The notes below the pieces were generated by a model. It was not told the DNA's origin. It was given only the letters and a program-made list of their open reading frames with translations, and ran no database searches. From positions 11,160,001 through 11,224,000 of the forward strand of contig NC_047068.1 of the NCBI RefSeq assembly GCF_902459465.1: DNA of 64,000 nucleotides, written 5' to 3'. The position numbers and the translations under genes were made by a program. Shown here one piece after another: positions 12,701-28,642 of this stretch. Source of the stretch: Asterias rubens. Its lineage: Eukaryota > Echinodermata > Asteroidea > Forcipulatida > Asteriidae. The stretch's first letter is position 1. Each line of letters starts with the position of its first letter.

Positions 12701-15700
12701 TAGATGTGATACCACACGAGGAATCTTTAATATGTCGTAACCTGGAACGTGCCAAATGAACGGGGGTGTGCCCGCCCCTGTCTGGCTCGTGGGTGTTGGC
12801 TCCCGACTCTAATAACGTTGTGACCACACCCATGTGATTGCTGAAAACCGCTGCAAGTAACACATAAAAGTAGTCCACTCATTAAAAGTAAAATAAGAAC
12901 TTGAGGAATGGAAAATCTGAGGTGCTAAAATAATCACATCATGAAAGGAAACAAAAGTAGCCAGCTCTTCGATTTTGGGAAAAACAACATGAAAGAAGTT
13001 TGGTTTTACATGTAATGGTTTAATAAGGTCTCTATGTATGTACTGGTTTAGCGAGGCCTGCTTCATGTGTTTTAAAGACAATGTTTTAAAGAAAATGTGC
13101 ACCAATTAAGCTAGTAGCTCTTTTAAGGTCTACGACCCTCCTTCTGTCTGACCATTCAATATCATCCACTGTGGTTTTGAATGATGGATAAACTTTGCCA
13201 GCCTGTAGTATGATATCATGTGGTGAATGCATCTACAAAGTACACAGTCAACCCTCCTACTGTCTGACCATTCAATGTCATCCACTGTGGTTCCGAATGA
13301 TAGATAAACTACGCCAGCCTGTAGTATGATATCATGTGGTGAATGCATCTACAAAGTACAGTCAGCCCTCCTACTGTCTGACCATTCAATATCATCCAAT
13401 GTGGTTTGGAACGATAGATAAACTATGCCAGCCTGTAGTATGATATCATGTGGTGAATGCATCTACAAAGTACACAGTCAACCCTCCTACTGTCTGACCA
13501 TTCAATATCATCCACTGTGGTTTGGAATGATAGATAAACTATGCCAGCCTGTAGTAGGATATCATGTGGTCAATGCATCTACAAAGTACACAGTCAACCT
13601 TCCTACTGTCTGACCATTCAATATCATCCACTGTGGTTTGGAACGATAGATAAACTATGATAGATAAACTAAATGGTCCGTCCATTATACCATCTACTCA
13701 AATCCGTAAAGCATTATCTTTGATTCATCACTATCCATGGAACCCCATGTGACAGCAATTGCTAGGATCAGTCTGCATGTCCGTCCGTTAAACACTGGAC
13801 ACATACAGAAATATCTTGACAAACACACCACTGAAATTTTGTTCACACTTTCATCAATTCAGGGATGTGATAGGCTGTTTAGAAAAAACAATGAACTCCA
13901 ACTCAAAGCGCGTAAGCATGCAAGCTCGCGAGCATGAAGCCCATCTATTAACATTTATCTCTGGTTTTAAAAGCCCTACTCTGCAACCTGGGGCATTATT
14001 ATAACTCAATTTATTTTAGAATTTGATCTTTAACCCCCCCCCCCCCCAAAAAAAAAAAAAAAAAAAAAAAAAAAACATTTGCTCCACCATACACATACCC
14101 TTTAGTTTAATGGTTTTAAATGGTTAATCAACTCACTAGAAAATGTTGCTGACAGTACGAGGTTAAATGAGACAATTTTCAGGCAAAAGCTCTTAAACAC
14201 CTAATAAACAACAATATTTTATTTATTTATCATGCCACACAAAGAACAAAATGCCAGTTTGCTTGTAGACAGAGACTAAAGCTTGACTCATACTTCCTCC
14301 TGCGACTGCCATGAGAATTTTGACGTCACTGTTTTGCACAACTCAACTCGTCCAAAATTCTCGTTGCGAAATTTGTGATGTCAAAATTTATATCGCATTC
14401 ACACTTGCAGGAAGTATTTACCCGACTTAAGGCGTTGAAAGACACAGTGTATTAGGTCTGTAAGGGTAGAGATTGACGATGTGAGTGATGTGCATCCTAT
14501 ACACCCATTCGGATGTCGGTGCTGCATACTCCGAAGGGGTAGTACTACTGGTAAATGTGTAAGATGTGTAAGTTTCTCCTGAAGACGAGCAGAGTATACT
14601 GTTTGAAACGTCGAGACCAGACCGGCTCTTTCAGAGCCACCACTCATTCAAAAGAGAATTACACATGGTTGTACCCGCAAGTCTACTATTCATATTTATA
14701 TTTATAGTTAAATGGGCTCTGTTGCCCCTGGTCTTGGCCTTGGTGCCCCTCCAAAAGTTTTAACTTCCAGTGGAAGTGTCCTTTACAAAATAAGAATGGC
14801 TTTGCCCTCCCAAAGATGAAATCCCAGGCCCATTATTCAAATTATTATTGCAACCTTCCCCCAGGGCGATAGGAGTATGTTCGTATTGCGGAATAAAACA
14901 ACCAAATCCAATCAAATAAATTATTATTGAATCTGTTGTCAACTTACCCAAATGCAGCGGTGTATTACCAACCCCATCTTTCAAGTTGACGTCTGCTCCT
15001 TTGTCTAACAGTATCTGAACTGCAATCAAAATCAACCAACAAGTTGTCAGAAAAAAAAAGGAAGGTCTAACTATGTACAAGACGACAACAACAGAACCGA
15101 CAGGTTGCTGTGTCATGGCCGAGTGGTCTACATTAGTACACCGTACCAAGCTCTGGTGTTGTTAGCAGCAGAGTGTGGGTTTGATACATGGTCATGACGC
15201 TGGTCCCCTTGAGCATACAATTGCTTTAGAGCAAGGCACGCAACCTTAATAGCTTTGTAAAAAGTTGGGAAGGTAGTGCCTTCTGCTCTACCAGCCAGGC
15301 TCCTAGTGGATGACATACCAATTACCCATGCCTGCATCTTTACGGACTGTGAAGCCCCAGGAGTAGGTGGTGCCCTTAATGGTGGCAGATGATTTCGGTC
15401 GATAGCTCAAATGAGTTAAGTGTAGCCCTTGTTTTGTGTTTTTGTTTTAAATAAAGAAACTTGTGTTAAAAACTTGTGTCAATTTCTGTTTTTCTTTGTT
15501 TCCATTTCTCTCCCCTCTGTTATTTCTTCCATTTAGTCGCCTTTAACAGGGCAATCTTTTTCAAATATTCGTTCCAAATCTTTTCTATATCCTCTTCTAT
15601 AATGAAGAATTCAGTGAGGAGGACTGAGGACTGTTGCTTATCATGAGATCACCGTCAGGTATTCCTATCTCATGTAAATCTAAACATTCTGAGAGTGACA

Positions 15701-17269
15701 AAGGGGAGGATGCTTGCGAAGGATTGAGGTCACCTGTAGGAAAACAGACCGAGGGAGTCAGGATTAAAACACTTTGATGAAGTCTTGGGGGAAAAAGGCA
15801 AACATTGTGGAGTCAATCTTTTATAATTCCACCGTAAGTGATGGTTGAAGCTTTGCATGGTGTGATGAACTATAAATAATAGTAAACTTGCGGGTACAAC
15901 CATGTGTAAATCTCTTTTGACGGAGTGTTGGCTCTGAAAAGAGTTTTTGGTCTCAACATTACAAACAGCAGTATACTGTCTGCTCGTCTTCAGGAGAAAA
16001 AAACGTTGAGACCAAACCGGCTCTTTTCAGAGCCAACACTCCCTCAAAATTACATGGTTGTACCCGCAAGTTTTCTTTTATTTATAGTTAATTCGAATCC
16101 CAAGGTGTTCATGATTTTGTAAAATACCTACCCATCTCATGACTTCCTTTGGTGACAGCAAAGTGAAGTGCTGCTCTGCCCTTTTCATCTGCTCTGTTTG
16201 GATTAGTACCATCGTCCAGTAATCTACGGACTACAATCATAGAATATTGGAATCATTTCATTACAAATTTGCAACCAAAGTTTTGAGTTGGCATGCTAGA
16301 TATTCCTGTTACAAGTATTTCCTCAAATCAGGTTTCTCTAGCTTTGCATCTAAAGATTAAATCTTCAAAAGTTTTAATAACTTTCAACAAGTCCTTAGCA
16401 TACTAAAATGGAACTACACCACACTAGGTAATCCAACAAAAAGGAATAAAAACTCAAACAATTCCACAATATTTACCTTCACAAACATTTCCATTGCTGG
16501 CTGCGGTTCGAAGCTTTCTTTCTTCTAAAAATGACCAAAAAACAATCAAAATTGTTATGAATATTTCAGACGATTTGTTTATTACATGATAATCCTTTGT
16601 ACTTAAATTAAATTTAACATTTATTTGTTTATTTAATTTTTCAAATAGGCCTACAGACCCCAGAGATGAAATTTAAATATTACAAAGCAAAGTCACTTAA
16701 TATTTAAATTTACCTTTATTATTAAACCAAAGAGAAAACTAACTGGGTAAACCCCAATATCATTTAAAATCTACTGAGTCATACATGTATATCCCACCGC
16801 CACTGTACTGTCCTGTGGTTGTTTGATAATATTCAAATTTGTGATAAGTTTCAACTAGTCAGATCTTACTTTATAAAGAAGAAAAAAAAGGAATACCTTT
16901 TATATCCTTTCCAAGAGGATTCTTGTTGAGAACCACTGCCCCACGTCTGCAGTACAGCCGCGACTTTGGGCGACGGATTTTGCCGACAAAATCATGCAAA
17001 GTTGGACTGTTTTCCGGGGTTAGAGTTTCCTGACTGTTGAATGTTGTTGGCAAGTATGAAAAATCAAGTCCTGGCGGAACGTCTGGAGACCAATTGCTTA
17101 TATCAAAATTCAGTTCAGAATGGTGTGTGTTTGTGTTTATACTCCCGTCACTCTCCATCTTACAGCTACCTTTCTTGTCGGGGCTGGACCCCACGATTCC
17201 GCAGGGTGGCCGCGGGAACAACAAGTCATCGTTCTCGGACATCGGGCTTGCAATGCTCGCATCGTTCAT
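9793..17269 (-). CDS. ANKRD54: Ankyrin repeat domain-containing protein 54 (7 coding exons)
   Basis: Coding exons, in transcript order: 17269-16897, 16524-16477, 16230-16132, 15019-14948, 12850-12675, 10981-10874 and 9852-9793. All junctions are GT-AG, phases join without a break, and the sum is 936 nt (311 residues plus TAA), close to the roughly 300 residues of vertebrate ANKRD54. A basic stretch (GKIRRPKSRLYCRRG) precedes the ankyrin repeats. The repeats read DEKGRAALHFA, GADVNLKDGVGNTPLHLA and GANTHEPDRGGHTPVHLARS. The last exon, VDQIEEILNSFTSLSLQ, matches the family C-terminus closely. In vertebrates the protein is a nucleocytoplasmic shuttling adaptor that binds Src-family/Tec-family kinases (family knowledge). 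The start is the ATG at 17269-17267 with A at -3. The frame stays open upstream to 17446 without another ATG, so a spliced 5' extension is possible. Introns are full of MITEs, a SINE and a 116-bp tandem array. Confidence 0.93.
9955..10255 (+). repeat. SINE-like repeat ('CTTCGGATGGGA' family) in ANKRD54 intron
   Basis: Ordered words 'gaccttcggattgggcgtaa', 'aaaagaacccagtg', 'caccttgtaaaccctt', 'gcgccttgagtaccttgtta' and 'gcgctatataac', followed by a (TTA/ATT) tail. Lies between the last two ANKRD54 exons. Confidence 0.65.
11337..11716 (+). mobile_element. TTAA-MITE copy, full length
   Basis: TTAA borders, ends 'aggcagtggacactattggt' and 'accaatagtgtccactgcct', and a central hairpin near 11513-11553. 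In an ANKRD54 intron. Confidence 0.87.
12259..12601. mobile_element. Foldback element, 'ACTTTTTGTAACACAAAA' family
   Basis: Left half 'ggggtactttttgtaagac' is mirrored by 'gtaacaaaaagtagccaaat'; 'ttgagaaatgagtaa'-type words flank the centre. Same family as 5510-5892. Confidence 0.75.
13137..13665. repeat. Tandem array, about 116-bp unit, five copies
   Basis: 'gtctgaccattcaatatcat' recurs at 13146, 13262, 13376, 13492 and 13608. Units are highly similar and contain 'ctgtagtatgatatcatgtg'. A young minisatellite within an ANKRD54 intron. Confidence 0.92.
14034..14075. repeat. C-run followed by A-run
   Basis: About 14 C then 26 A. Such runs are prone to assembly length errors. Confidence 0.9.
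14281..14431. repeat. Palindromic 'TTCATACTTCCTGCGAATG' element, diverged
   Basis: 'gcttgactcatacttcctcc' at the left and 'cttgcaggaagtatttaccc' at the right are inverted relatives. Confidence 0.6.
14527..14710. repeat. Partial copy of the element at 15884-16073
   Basis: Shares 'ctcctgaagacgagcagagt', 'gaccagaccggctctttcag' and 'acatggttgtacccgcaagt' with the palindromic element about 1.3 kb away in the same intron region. Confidence 0.65.
14711..14835. repeat. 'GCCTTGGTGCCCCT' dispersed repeat
   Basis: 'cttggccttggtgcccct', 'ttccagtggaagtg' and 'ttgccctcccaaagatgaaa' recur in the ALKBH5 intron at 19330-19465. Confidence 0.6.
15113..15350 (+). repeat. tRNA-derived SINE
   Basis: The head reads like a Ser/Leu-type tRNA: 'catggccgagtggtcta' (A-box-like) and 'gtgtgggtttgatacatgg' (B-box-like). 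The body contains 'agagcaaggcacgcaacctt' and 'ctctaccagccaggctccta'. A reverse copy lies at 21955-22212. In an ANKRD54 intron. Confidence 0.75.
15884..16073. mobile_element. Palindromic MITE in ANKRD54 intron
   Basis: 'aaacttgcgggtacaaccat' at the left is exactly mirrored by 'atggttgtacccgcaagttt' at the right. The arms also mirror 'gagtgttggctctgaaaaga'. About 190 bp, no coding capacity. Confidence 0.82.
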
Positions 17270-21107
<3,838 letters not shown>

Positions 21108-21453
21108 TAGGTTATTGATTTTGAAAAAAATGTGTCGGTCACTTTGCAAAAATTAGTCCTTTTTTCCATAGTTTGTACAGGAAGTGTAAAAAGGTGTTAT
21201 TATAATATACATGTACATTGTATATCAATATTATATAAGGAAGCTTTGTTGAAAAAAAACAAAAAACTGCTATGATCATAATCAAATCATGTTTTTTCCC
21301 CCTTTTTTATTAAAAGTTAATATAACTTGGTATTGATTAATCACATGTGTACAATATCCATGTATACCAAGTGTATGCAATAAAAAAACAAATTAATATG
21401 CCAGGTATAAATAGACGATAGAAAAATTTGTACACTGATAACCATCCTTGTTG

Positions 21454-21459
21454 AATAAA
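21454..21459 (+). terminator. Likely ALKBH5 polyadenylation signal
   Basis: AATAAA lies about 350 nt past the ALKBH5 stop codon. Another AATAAA at 21379-21384 is an equally valid candidate. No transcript evidence is available to choose. Confidence 0.45.
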
Positions 21460-21610
21460 ATGCCCCCAAAAATAGGTCATGGCCTATTGCTTGGACCCTA
21501 GCAGAGTCTTACTTGAAGGATAAATGACAACACAGTGACGGCCACATGAACAAGTACACGTGTATATATACTGTAAGTGTAAACACGAGCAGTGGATTGT
21601 ATACATGTAT

Positions 21611-21744
21611 ATGGATTGCAATATGCGTCATCGACCGGCTTCTTTGAAGTATTAACAGGGACAAAGTGCACGCACAGCGCGTGCACGTGTCCCTTATTAA
21701 AATACATCAAAGTGGTGGCCGATGACGCGTATCGCAATACATCT
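21611..21744. repeat. Imperfect palindrome, about 134 bp
   Basis: Left arm 'ggattgcaatatgcgtcatc' and right arm 'gatgacgcgtatcgcaatac' are inverted. The centre near 21680 is 'gtgcacgcacagcgcgtgcac'-like. A foldback MITE remnant. Confidence 0.7.
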
Positions 21745-21954
21745 ATTAATAATTGATTGTATTTTGCAGCCCATGAGGGTGCTTTAACAGCAAATTCCCT
21801 TTCATCACAAATTTGTATTATGTTTTTTTTTAATAAGAGATCACCCAAGTATTTTCACCAGGCCGGACGGCCACTTCAAGGTGAAGGCTACCCCTAACTG
21901 ATTTGGGCTTCGACCCAAGTCAACTGTCAAAAGGGTCGATTGCCACCTACTCCT

Positions 21955-22212
21955 TGGGCTGAAACAGGGTTACACCAGGGTAGGCATGGGTAGCATCCAC
22001 TAGGAGCCTGGCTGGTAGAGCAGAATGCACTACCTCACCAACTTTTTACAAAGCAATTATGGTCAAGTGCCTTGCTCAAGGGCACCTGTTCCATGACAGG
22101 GATTCGAACCCACACTCTGCTGCTGAAAACACCAGAGCTTGGGTTGATTGACATGAGTGTTGTTGTAGACCGCTTTGCCACTACACGCCATGGCATAATG
22201 ACAGTTTATGTT
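21955..22212 (-). repeat. tRNA-derived SINE, reverse copy
   Basis: Reverse complement matches 15113-15350: 'ctaggagcctggctggtaga', 'aagtgccttgctcaagg' and 'gggattcgaacccacactct' (B box reversed), ending near the A-box region at about 22170-22190. Confidence 0.75.
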
Positions 22213-22554
22213 TTCTTGTGTCAGGGGCCAAGGCAAGTAAACAATAATAATACCAATGAAAATCCAGTTTTAATTTGTAAATTTGTTTTGCATTTTGGTT
22301 CTAAGACAACCTCAGATAGTTATTAAAAAACAGCAAATTGCCAAACACATCATTTTTGCCAAAATGTTCAAAGAATGGGATTACAGAAGTATTTAACACG
22401 TAATTCTAGCTCATTTTTGCAGTTTTCTCAAACAAAACTTATTGTAATACATACTTGTGTCATTTGAAACTAAAAGTTATAAAACGTTAATTTTGTTTTT
22501 CTTTTCTAAGAAAATTTTGTTTAGATATAACTCTTTTCAAGTTTTCAGAAGGAG

Positions 22555-22746
22555 AAATCCTTGCCAAAACAGAAAAATTGCTTAAGAACATAACTACAAA
22601 GCACAACATTTATTTAATAATCAGGAGACCAGTTAATAAAATGGTACAAGCAACATGGCATTTTGGCTGGTAACCTTCTTGTAAGCAAATTATTTTGTGC
22701 ATTTTTAATTTGTTTGCGATAAAGCAACCCTATGCAATTGGGCCCC
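22555..22746. repeat. GGGCCC-type element, common variant, diverged
   Basis: 'aaaattgcttaagaaca', 'caggagaccagtta', 'ggctggtaaccttcttgtaa' and 'caaccctatgcaattgggcccc' follow the family order. Confidence 0.55.
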
Positions 22747-22977
22747 ACAGAGCTGTTTAAGCAGACATTAGTGCTTGATCATTTGTACTGCTTAGCAAAC
22801 TTAATCAGAACCAATTGCGAATGGTCAGTGTTATGTAATTTTAGTTACCTATTGTACATGTATTTTCTGGAGAAGCTCAACTGTTTTGTACCCTGTTGTT
22901 CGTTAGTTTCATGAATCCCTTACCCTGTTTCAATTCTGGAAATAAACATAATTTGGTGGTTAGTTGCAAAGGGAAGT

Positions 22978-23880
22978 TGTTGTACACCATGCCAAGTTTC
23001 AAATCCTACTCATGTACATGGTGTTACTACAAACCTTACTAGATTGTATCTCCACCAGGCAAAGTTTCAAATCCTACTCATGTACATGGTGTTACTGCAA
23101 ACCTAACTAGATTGTATCTCCACCATGCAAAGTTTCAAATCCTACTCATGTACATGGTGTTACTGCAAACCATACTAGATTGTATCTCCACCATGCAAAG
23201 TTTCAAATCCTACTCATGTACATGGTGTTACTACAAACCTTACTAGATTGTATCTCCACCAGGCAAAGTTTCAAATCCTACTCATGTACATGGTGTTACT
23301 GCAAACCTAGCTAGATTTTATCTCCACCATGCAAAGTTTCAAATCCTACTCATGTACATGGTGTTACTGCAAACCTTACTAGATTGTATCTACACCACGC
23401 AAAGTTTCAAATCCTACTCATGTACATGGTGTTACTACAAACCTTACTAGATTGTATCTACACCACGCAAAGTTTCAAATCCTACTCATGTACATGGTGT
23501 TACTGCAAACCTTACTAGGTTGTATCTACACCACGCAAAGTTTCAAATCCTACTCATGTACATGGTGTTACTGCAAACCTAACTAGATTGTATCTCCACC
23601 ATGCAAAGTTTCAAAACCTTACTAGATTGTATCTACACCACGCAAAGTTTCAAATCCTACTCATGTACTTGGTGTTACTGCAAACCTTACTAGATTGTAT
23701 CTCCATCATGCAAAGTTTCAAATCCTACTCATGTACATGGTGTTACTGCAAACCATACTAGATTGTATCTACACCACGCAAAGTTTCAAATCCTACTCAT
23801 GTACGTGGTGTTACTGCAAACCTAACTAGATTGTATCTCCACCATGCAATGTTTCAAATCCTACTCATGGGGGACAGTGT
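22978..23880. repeat. Tandem array, 68-bp unit, about 13 copies
   Basis: Unit landmarks: 'caaagtttcaaatcctactc', 'atgtacatggtgttactgca' and 'aaccttactagattgtatct'. 'aaagtttcaa' recurs at 23061 and 23129 and onward every 68 bp, with one shortened unit near 23610. Copies differ by a few bases. Confidence 0.95.
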
Positions 23881-23985
23881 ACATGGTTTTACTGCACACC
23901 TTAAATACAAGTTTGTGGTTTATTTTTTGCTATAAACTTCCGTCTGAGCGTATTTAGTATTTCCATACTAATTTCCATAGTATGG

Positions 23986-24146
23986 AAATATTGACTGCTA
24001 AGAGGGGCACAGTTAAAATTATAGGCCCAAGGTGATGTCAAAACCATGACTATGCCCGAAGCGAAGGTGAGGGCATAGCCATGGGTTTGACATCACCGAG
24101 GGCCTATAGTTTTAACTGTGCCCTGATTATTTAGCAGTCAACATTT
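23986..24146. mobile_element. Foldback element with TATTGACTGCT ends
   Basis: Left 'aaatattgactgctaagag' is mirrored by 'ttatttagcagtcaacattt'. Long inverted arms meet at a 'cccgaagcgaaggtgaggg' tip near 24065. Ends match the element at 36448-36615. Confidence 0.8.
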
Positions 24147-25865
24147 CTTTTATATACCGAATAAAGATTCTGCTAATCAACAACACTCTGACTATACGGT
24201 GAAAGGTCGTATGCGAAGAAAGGTCGCGCCGCGACACGGAATGCTAGTCGTACATTATACATATATCATAGTTGCGTTATTTTCAGAGCGGGGCACAGTC
24301 AATTGACGTAATCTTGATAGAAAAAGGTGCCTGTGTTATGGTAACCTTATTCTGGTAAGCAAAATATTTTTGCACTATTAGTTATTTTTTGTGTGTTTAA
24401 AGCAGCTCTATGAAACTTGGCCACGGATCGACACAGTTAAATCTTTGTATTTGTTAGCAAGTCCAAATTGCCCATGAATAGGACCTAAGTAACTTGCTGG
24501 AATACTAATTATCATAACTTATTTTAGTTGCCATTTGGTTGTGAATTTAATTCTATTCACACTGGTTTCTTTTCTAAGGCCTGAAATGTATTGCCTGGTT
24601 TATTTTAGATTTATTCCATGCTGCAGGGTTAATAGTTGCCACTATGTATGGAGTGGTTTGGGGCTTAGGTATAAAAACTGTAAATTTACAATTTCCTTGA
24701 CAAATTCTATAATAAGAATATTGTGAATTATCATAAGGAAATGAGTTAAGGAAATGGGATTTTCACTGGTCAGATTTGTGTCAGGCTTCGGGGTGCTGTG
24801 TTTGCAGCTGTGATTGTGAATGAGTTGGAACAAGTAGTTAATGTATTTAGGCAAGAGTTTTCCTGTATCTATCTACACCGAAGTTTATTCAGCATACACT
24901 AAGCTTCATGAAATTCCTACAACGTTTGATCTTTCCAATCTCTATTATTGGCTATCAATATTATATCATTTGCTATCAATGATATAATAAATAGTTGATG
25001 ACTGCACTTGGTTCTGGCACCCGTATGATTGGACAACTCAATGTTCCGACAACCCAATCAGCCCTGGAATTTCAAGGTCATTTTCATTTTATAACAGTCA
25101 CTTTCATCGGAAAATCTTAAAGTCTACAGGAAATATTTAAAGGGGCACCAAGGCCAAGATCAGGTTGCACAATTGTTCAACAAAACCTGCCGTAATTAAA
25201 ATGCTAGTAGTGTATGGATAAAGGATGGGATTAGAAAAACGAATTCCCAGAAAAGCACACCAGGAGTGTATGGTGTTGGAACATCTAGGGTGTCGGAGCC
25301 TAGATGGTGGGGGTGAGGGGGGTGGGGGTGGGGGATAACCAAGTATGAAGGTTGTACAACCATTGCCAATCAGATTTGTATTAGTTTGAGGATTTTAATT
25401 CTCCGGGAAAAAAACTTTAATTTGGAATATTAATACACAGATGTACACTTCTGAATCCTAAACATTTATGTTCGTCATTTAGCTTTGGAATGTAAGCTAT
25501 TTTGTTGCATTTTAATCACATATTTAGTGGAATTTAATTAATAACATAATAATTGTCGGAGAAAAACATTCAATATTGCAAAAATGAGGTATCGCTTTTA
25601 TGTCAATTTCCCTTAACATTATTTCATAGCATAAGTCTTATTGTTAGCAGTAATTTTTCTAAAAGAAATAAAACATGTCAGTTTTAGTTGACTGATTTGC
25701 ATATTGTTCATTGAAATTCTCCCAAGTGCCTGTTCAGATTAAGATATTGTAGATAATTATATATAAAAATGTATTGTTTAATCTGAAGAATCAATGTAGT
25801 TTAAGCAAGAATTCGGCTATAATTGTATTTCAAAAACAGTTTCCCAGCCTTTTATTTTCCTTTAT
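24147..25865. other. No recognisable gene
   Basis: AT-rich sequence with a GGGCCC-family remnant near 24335-24425 and a G-rich patch at 25300-25335. Nothing exon-like identified. Confidence 0.45.
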
Positions 25866-26068
25866 AGGCAGTGGTAATTACTCGAAATAATTATCAGCAT
25901 AAAACCTTACTTGGTAACGAGTAATGGCAGAGGTCGATAGTATAACACATTGTGAGAAACGGCTCCCTCTGAAGTGACGTAGTTCTCGAGAAAGAAGTAA
26001 TTTTCCACGAATTGATTTCGAGACCTCATATTTAGAATTTGAGGTCTCGAAATCAAGCATCTGAAAAC
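25866..26068 (-). mobile_element. TTAA-MITE copy, truncated after the hairpin
   Basis: Begins 'ggcagtggtaattactcg', contains 'ttacttggtaacgagtaatg' and the hairpin arms 'gatttcgagacctcat' / 'gaggtctcgaaatc', and stops near 'aagcatctgaaa'. Confidence 0.75.
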
Positions 26069-27788
26069 AGACAACAAGCAAAACATTATTTTTGTCTCGC
26101 TGAATGGGGTGGAAAGAACAAAAAGAAAAGCTATATTTGGAACTGATTTTCCCCAACAAGAACAAAATCGGTGATTGTCTTTGAGAAGGGGAAGTGCTTG
26201 ATGCATTATTGGCTGTTGGTGGACAATTGGATTTGGCCTGGATCCAAGAGCTGTATATTACTGTTTGTTTTTTAAATTAATTTTTTTTTTTTTTTGAGGT
26301 GCACCACACTATATAAATTCCCATAGTAACCAAATTCTAAATGCTATTTTTATTTTTATTATTTTTTTATTATATTTTTGGGGGGTGGGGGGGGGGGGCG
26401 ACTAAAACAATATTCACAGTCGCTCAGCCTCTTGAAAGACAAACGAATGTACATGTATGTTCAAACAACTACACTTCAAATTTGTTTTCAATTTGGGGCA
26501 GATCAGCCCATTGGAACTCTTTGCTAATTTCCGCGGGGTAAAAAAAAACACCCCGAAAATGTGTTTTTCCTGAAACCAACTTTCTGCAAGTTTTCATCAT
26601 ATACACTGTAAGGCACCCCTCAAGTTCCCAAGCCATATAGGATCAACTTAAAAGCCTTTATAACAAATCTATCAAAAGTTGGGGCAAAGTTACTTACATG
26701 GCCCAAAACGTTATTTATTATTCAAAGATTTTTGGGGTCTACACATGTTTCCCCCTTTTTGGTGTGGTGCACCCACTAGCGCCCTCTGGATGCTAAGACA
26801 GGCTGGATTTGGCCATGGAACATAGGCGAGACTGCAGTTTAAAGAACAATACATAGTATTGTTTCAAGTCCGAGAAAGCTTCAGGAGAAGTGTTCTTTAT
26901 TTTCAATTTTTTTCATTTTGCAAGACGGCAACTTTTCCGTTTAGGTTGAATTAACTCAAGAGTTTCAACCAAAAGTAGTCACAACTAAACTGTATGAATA
27001 TTCATACGATGACGTCACTTGTATAGTACATAGTACAATACTTATTTGCATGTATACGCTTTGATAAACATTGGGAGGCACCGAAGGGGAGTGGTTTAGT
27101 GTGGAACATTCGTACAACTAACAGATGTATATAATAATATGTGTAATTAATCATTTATTTTATCGCCACACTTGGTTTGATTAAAGCAGTGTTAATTGAA
27201 CCTCGTTGAATGAAAGAAACTGAGTGTTATGTTTTGTCAGATGGCCTACCTATGTGATTGTTAGGGGTGGGGGTGTTTATCATGCCCGATGTAGATTCAA
27301 AGTGTACCCCCACCCCCCACCCATTCCACATGCCTCTTTACTTGAACCATAAATGACACACTGTTTATTGTACAGAAATACCCCCGCCCAACAACAAAAA
27401 TATAAATAAATAAACAAATAAATGAATAACTAAACAAGCAAATCAATAAGAAAACACATGTTATAGTGACCACTTTTTATTTGACAGACGAGGAAAATAA
27501 TTTCTTATCAAAATCACTTTTATGTACAACGATAAAATAAATATATAATAATTTTGTTGATATACTACACTTTACAAAGGACACCCAAACCGAAACAAAC
27601 TCACATCATCAACAACAACAACAGCAACAAGAAACCAACAGCATGCAGCAGTAACTTCAACAGCGGCAATTTTGCTTTGTGGTATTGACAAAGGGTGCAA
27701 TTAAACTCGTATCCCCTGAACAAACACCTTAACAAACAAAACAAACTAACGCCCCAAAACCCAAACTGAATCCTTCTCGACAACAACC

Positions 27789-27825
<37 letters not shown>

Positions 27826-27827
27826 CC

Positions 27828-27861
<34 letters not shown>

Positions 27862-28364
27862 CCAACAACATTATTTGGTTTTAACCATCCGATAGCTACT
27901 TGGTATACTCAGTACTTTCCAGAGTTCTGTGAAAACAAATCGAACAACAACAACGGCACTTCTGCTTGGTCGGTTTCTGCTTAAACAAAACTGACACGCC
28001 CTGTTGAACGAATCAAAGCTCAGTCAAACTTTCCAACGGGTGCGGCCATCCTGGATCGCTGTGCGGCCAACTTCCATTCAAAAGAGGGACTGGAAGGAAA
28101 GTTAGCCTGGCCCCGTCTTTTTAACTGAGAATTCCAACTATCGGTGTCGTTGTACTATAGGGAACCTGACAAAGTGGTTTGAAAGTGGAACAGGCTTCAT
28201 TTAAAGAGTTGTAGGCGAGAAATTCAAACTGGGCGTGGCTTTTAAATATTAGTTAGACCTACTGAGGTAAGCTTGCTTCAAAATATTAAGCGTCAAAATT
28301 GTATGCTTTATTCTATTTGTATCGATGATACAATGGGATCCCCTCATAATGAAGTACGTTTTAC
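26069..28364. other. No recognisable gene; simple repeats
   Basis: Contains a T/G-run at 26340-26400, a (AAC)n microsatellite at 27787-27870 and AT-rich sequence. No family resemblance in the open frames. Confidence 0.45.
27787..27870. repeat. (AAC)n microsatellite
   Basis: About 25 near-perfect AAC units with two ACC interruptions. Confidence 0.95.
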
Positions 28365-28642
28365 CAATCAGCGGCAAGGTGTTTTATCTACAAAAATTAT
28401 ACAAAATAACAACGTGTGGAAATTTGAACTCAATTGGTCGTCTAAGTTGCGTGATAATAATGAAACACAAACACCCTTGTCACACGAAGTTGTATGCTAT
28501 CATGCTTCACTTCGATCAATTTAAACATTTTAACTGAGAAACTATTTCTTTCTGTTTATACTATCGACAGCTCCCCAGCATTACTCACCAAGTAAGTTTT
28601 TATGCTGACAAATATTTTGAGTAATTACCAACAGTGTCCAGC
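28365..28642 (+). mobile_element. TTAA-MITE copy, degraded
   Basis: 'aatttgaactcaattggtcg', 'acacccttgtcacacgaagt' and 'attaccaacagtgtccag' follow the family order; left end lost. Confidence 0.6.

Noticed and set aside
22978-23880. CRISPR-like array
   Set aside because: Units are contiguous and nearly identical over their whole length, with no variable spacers, in an animal genome: a minisatellite.
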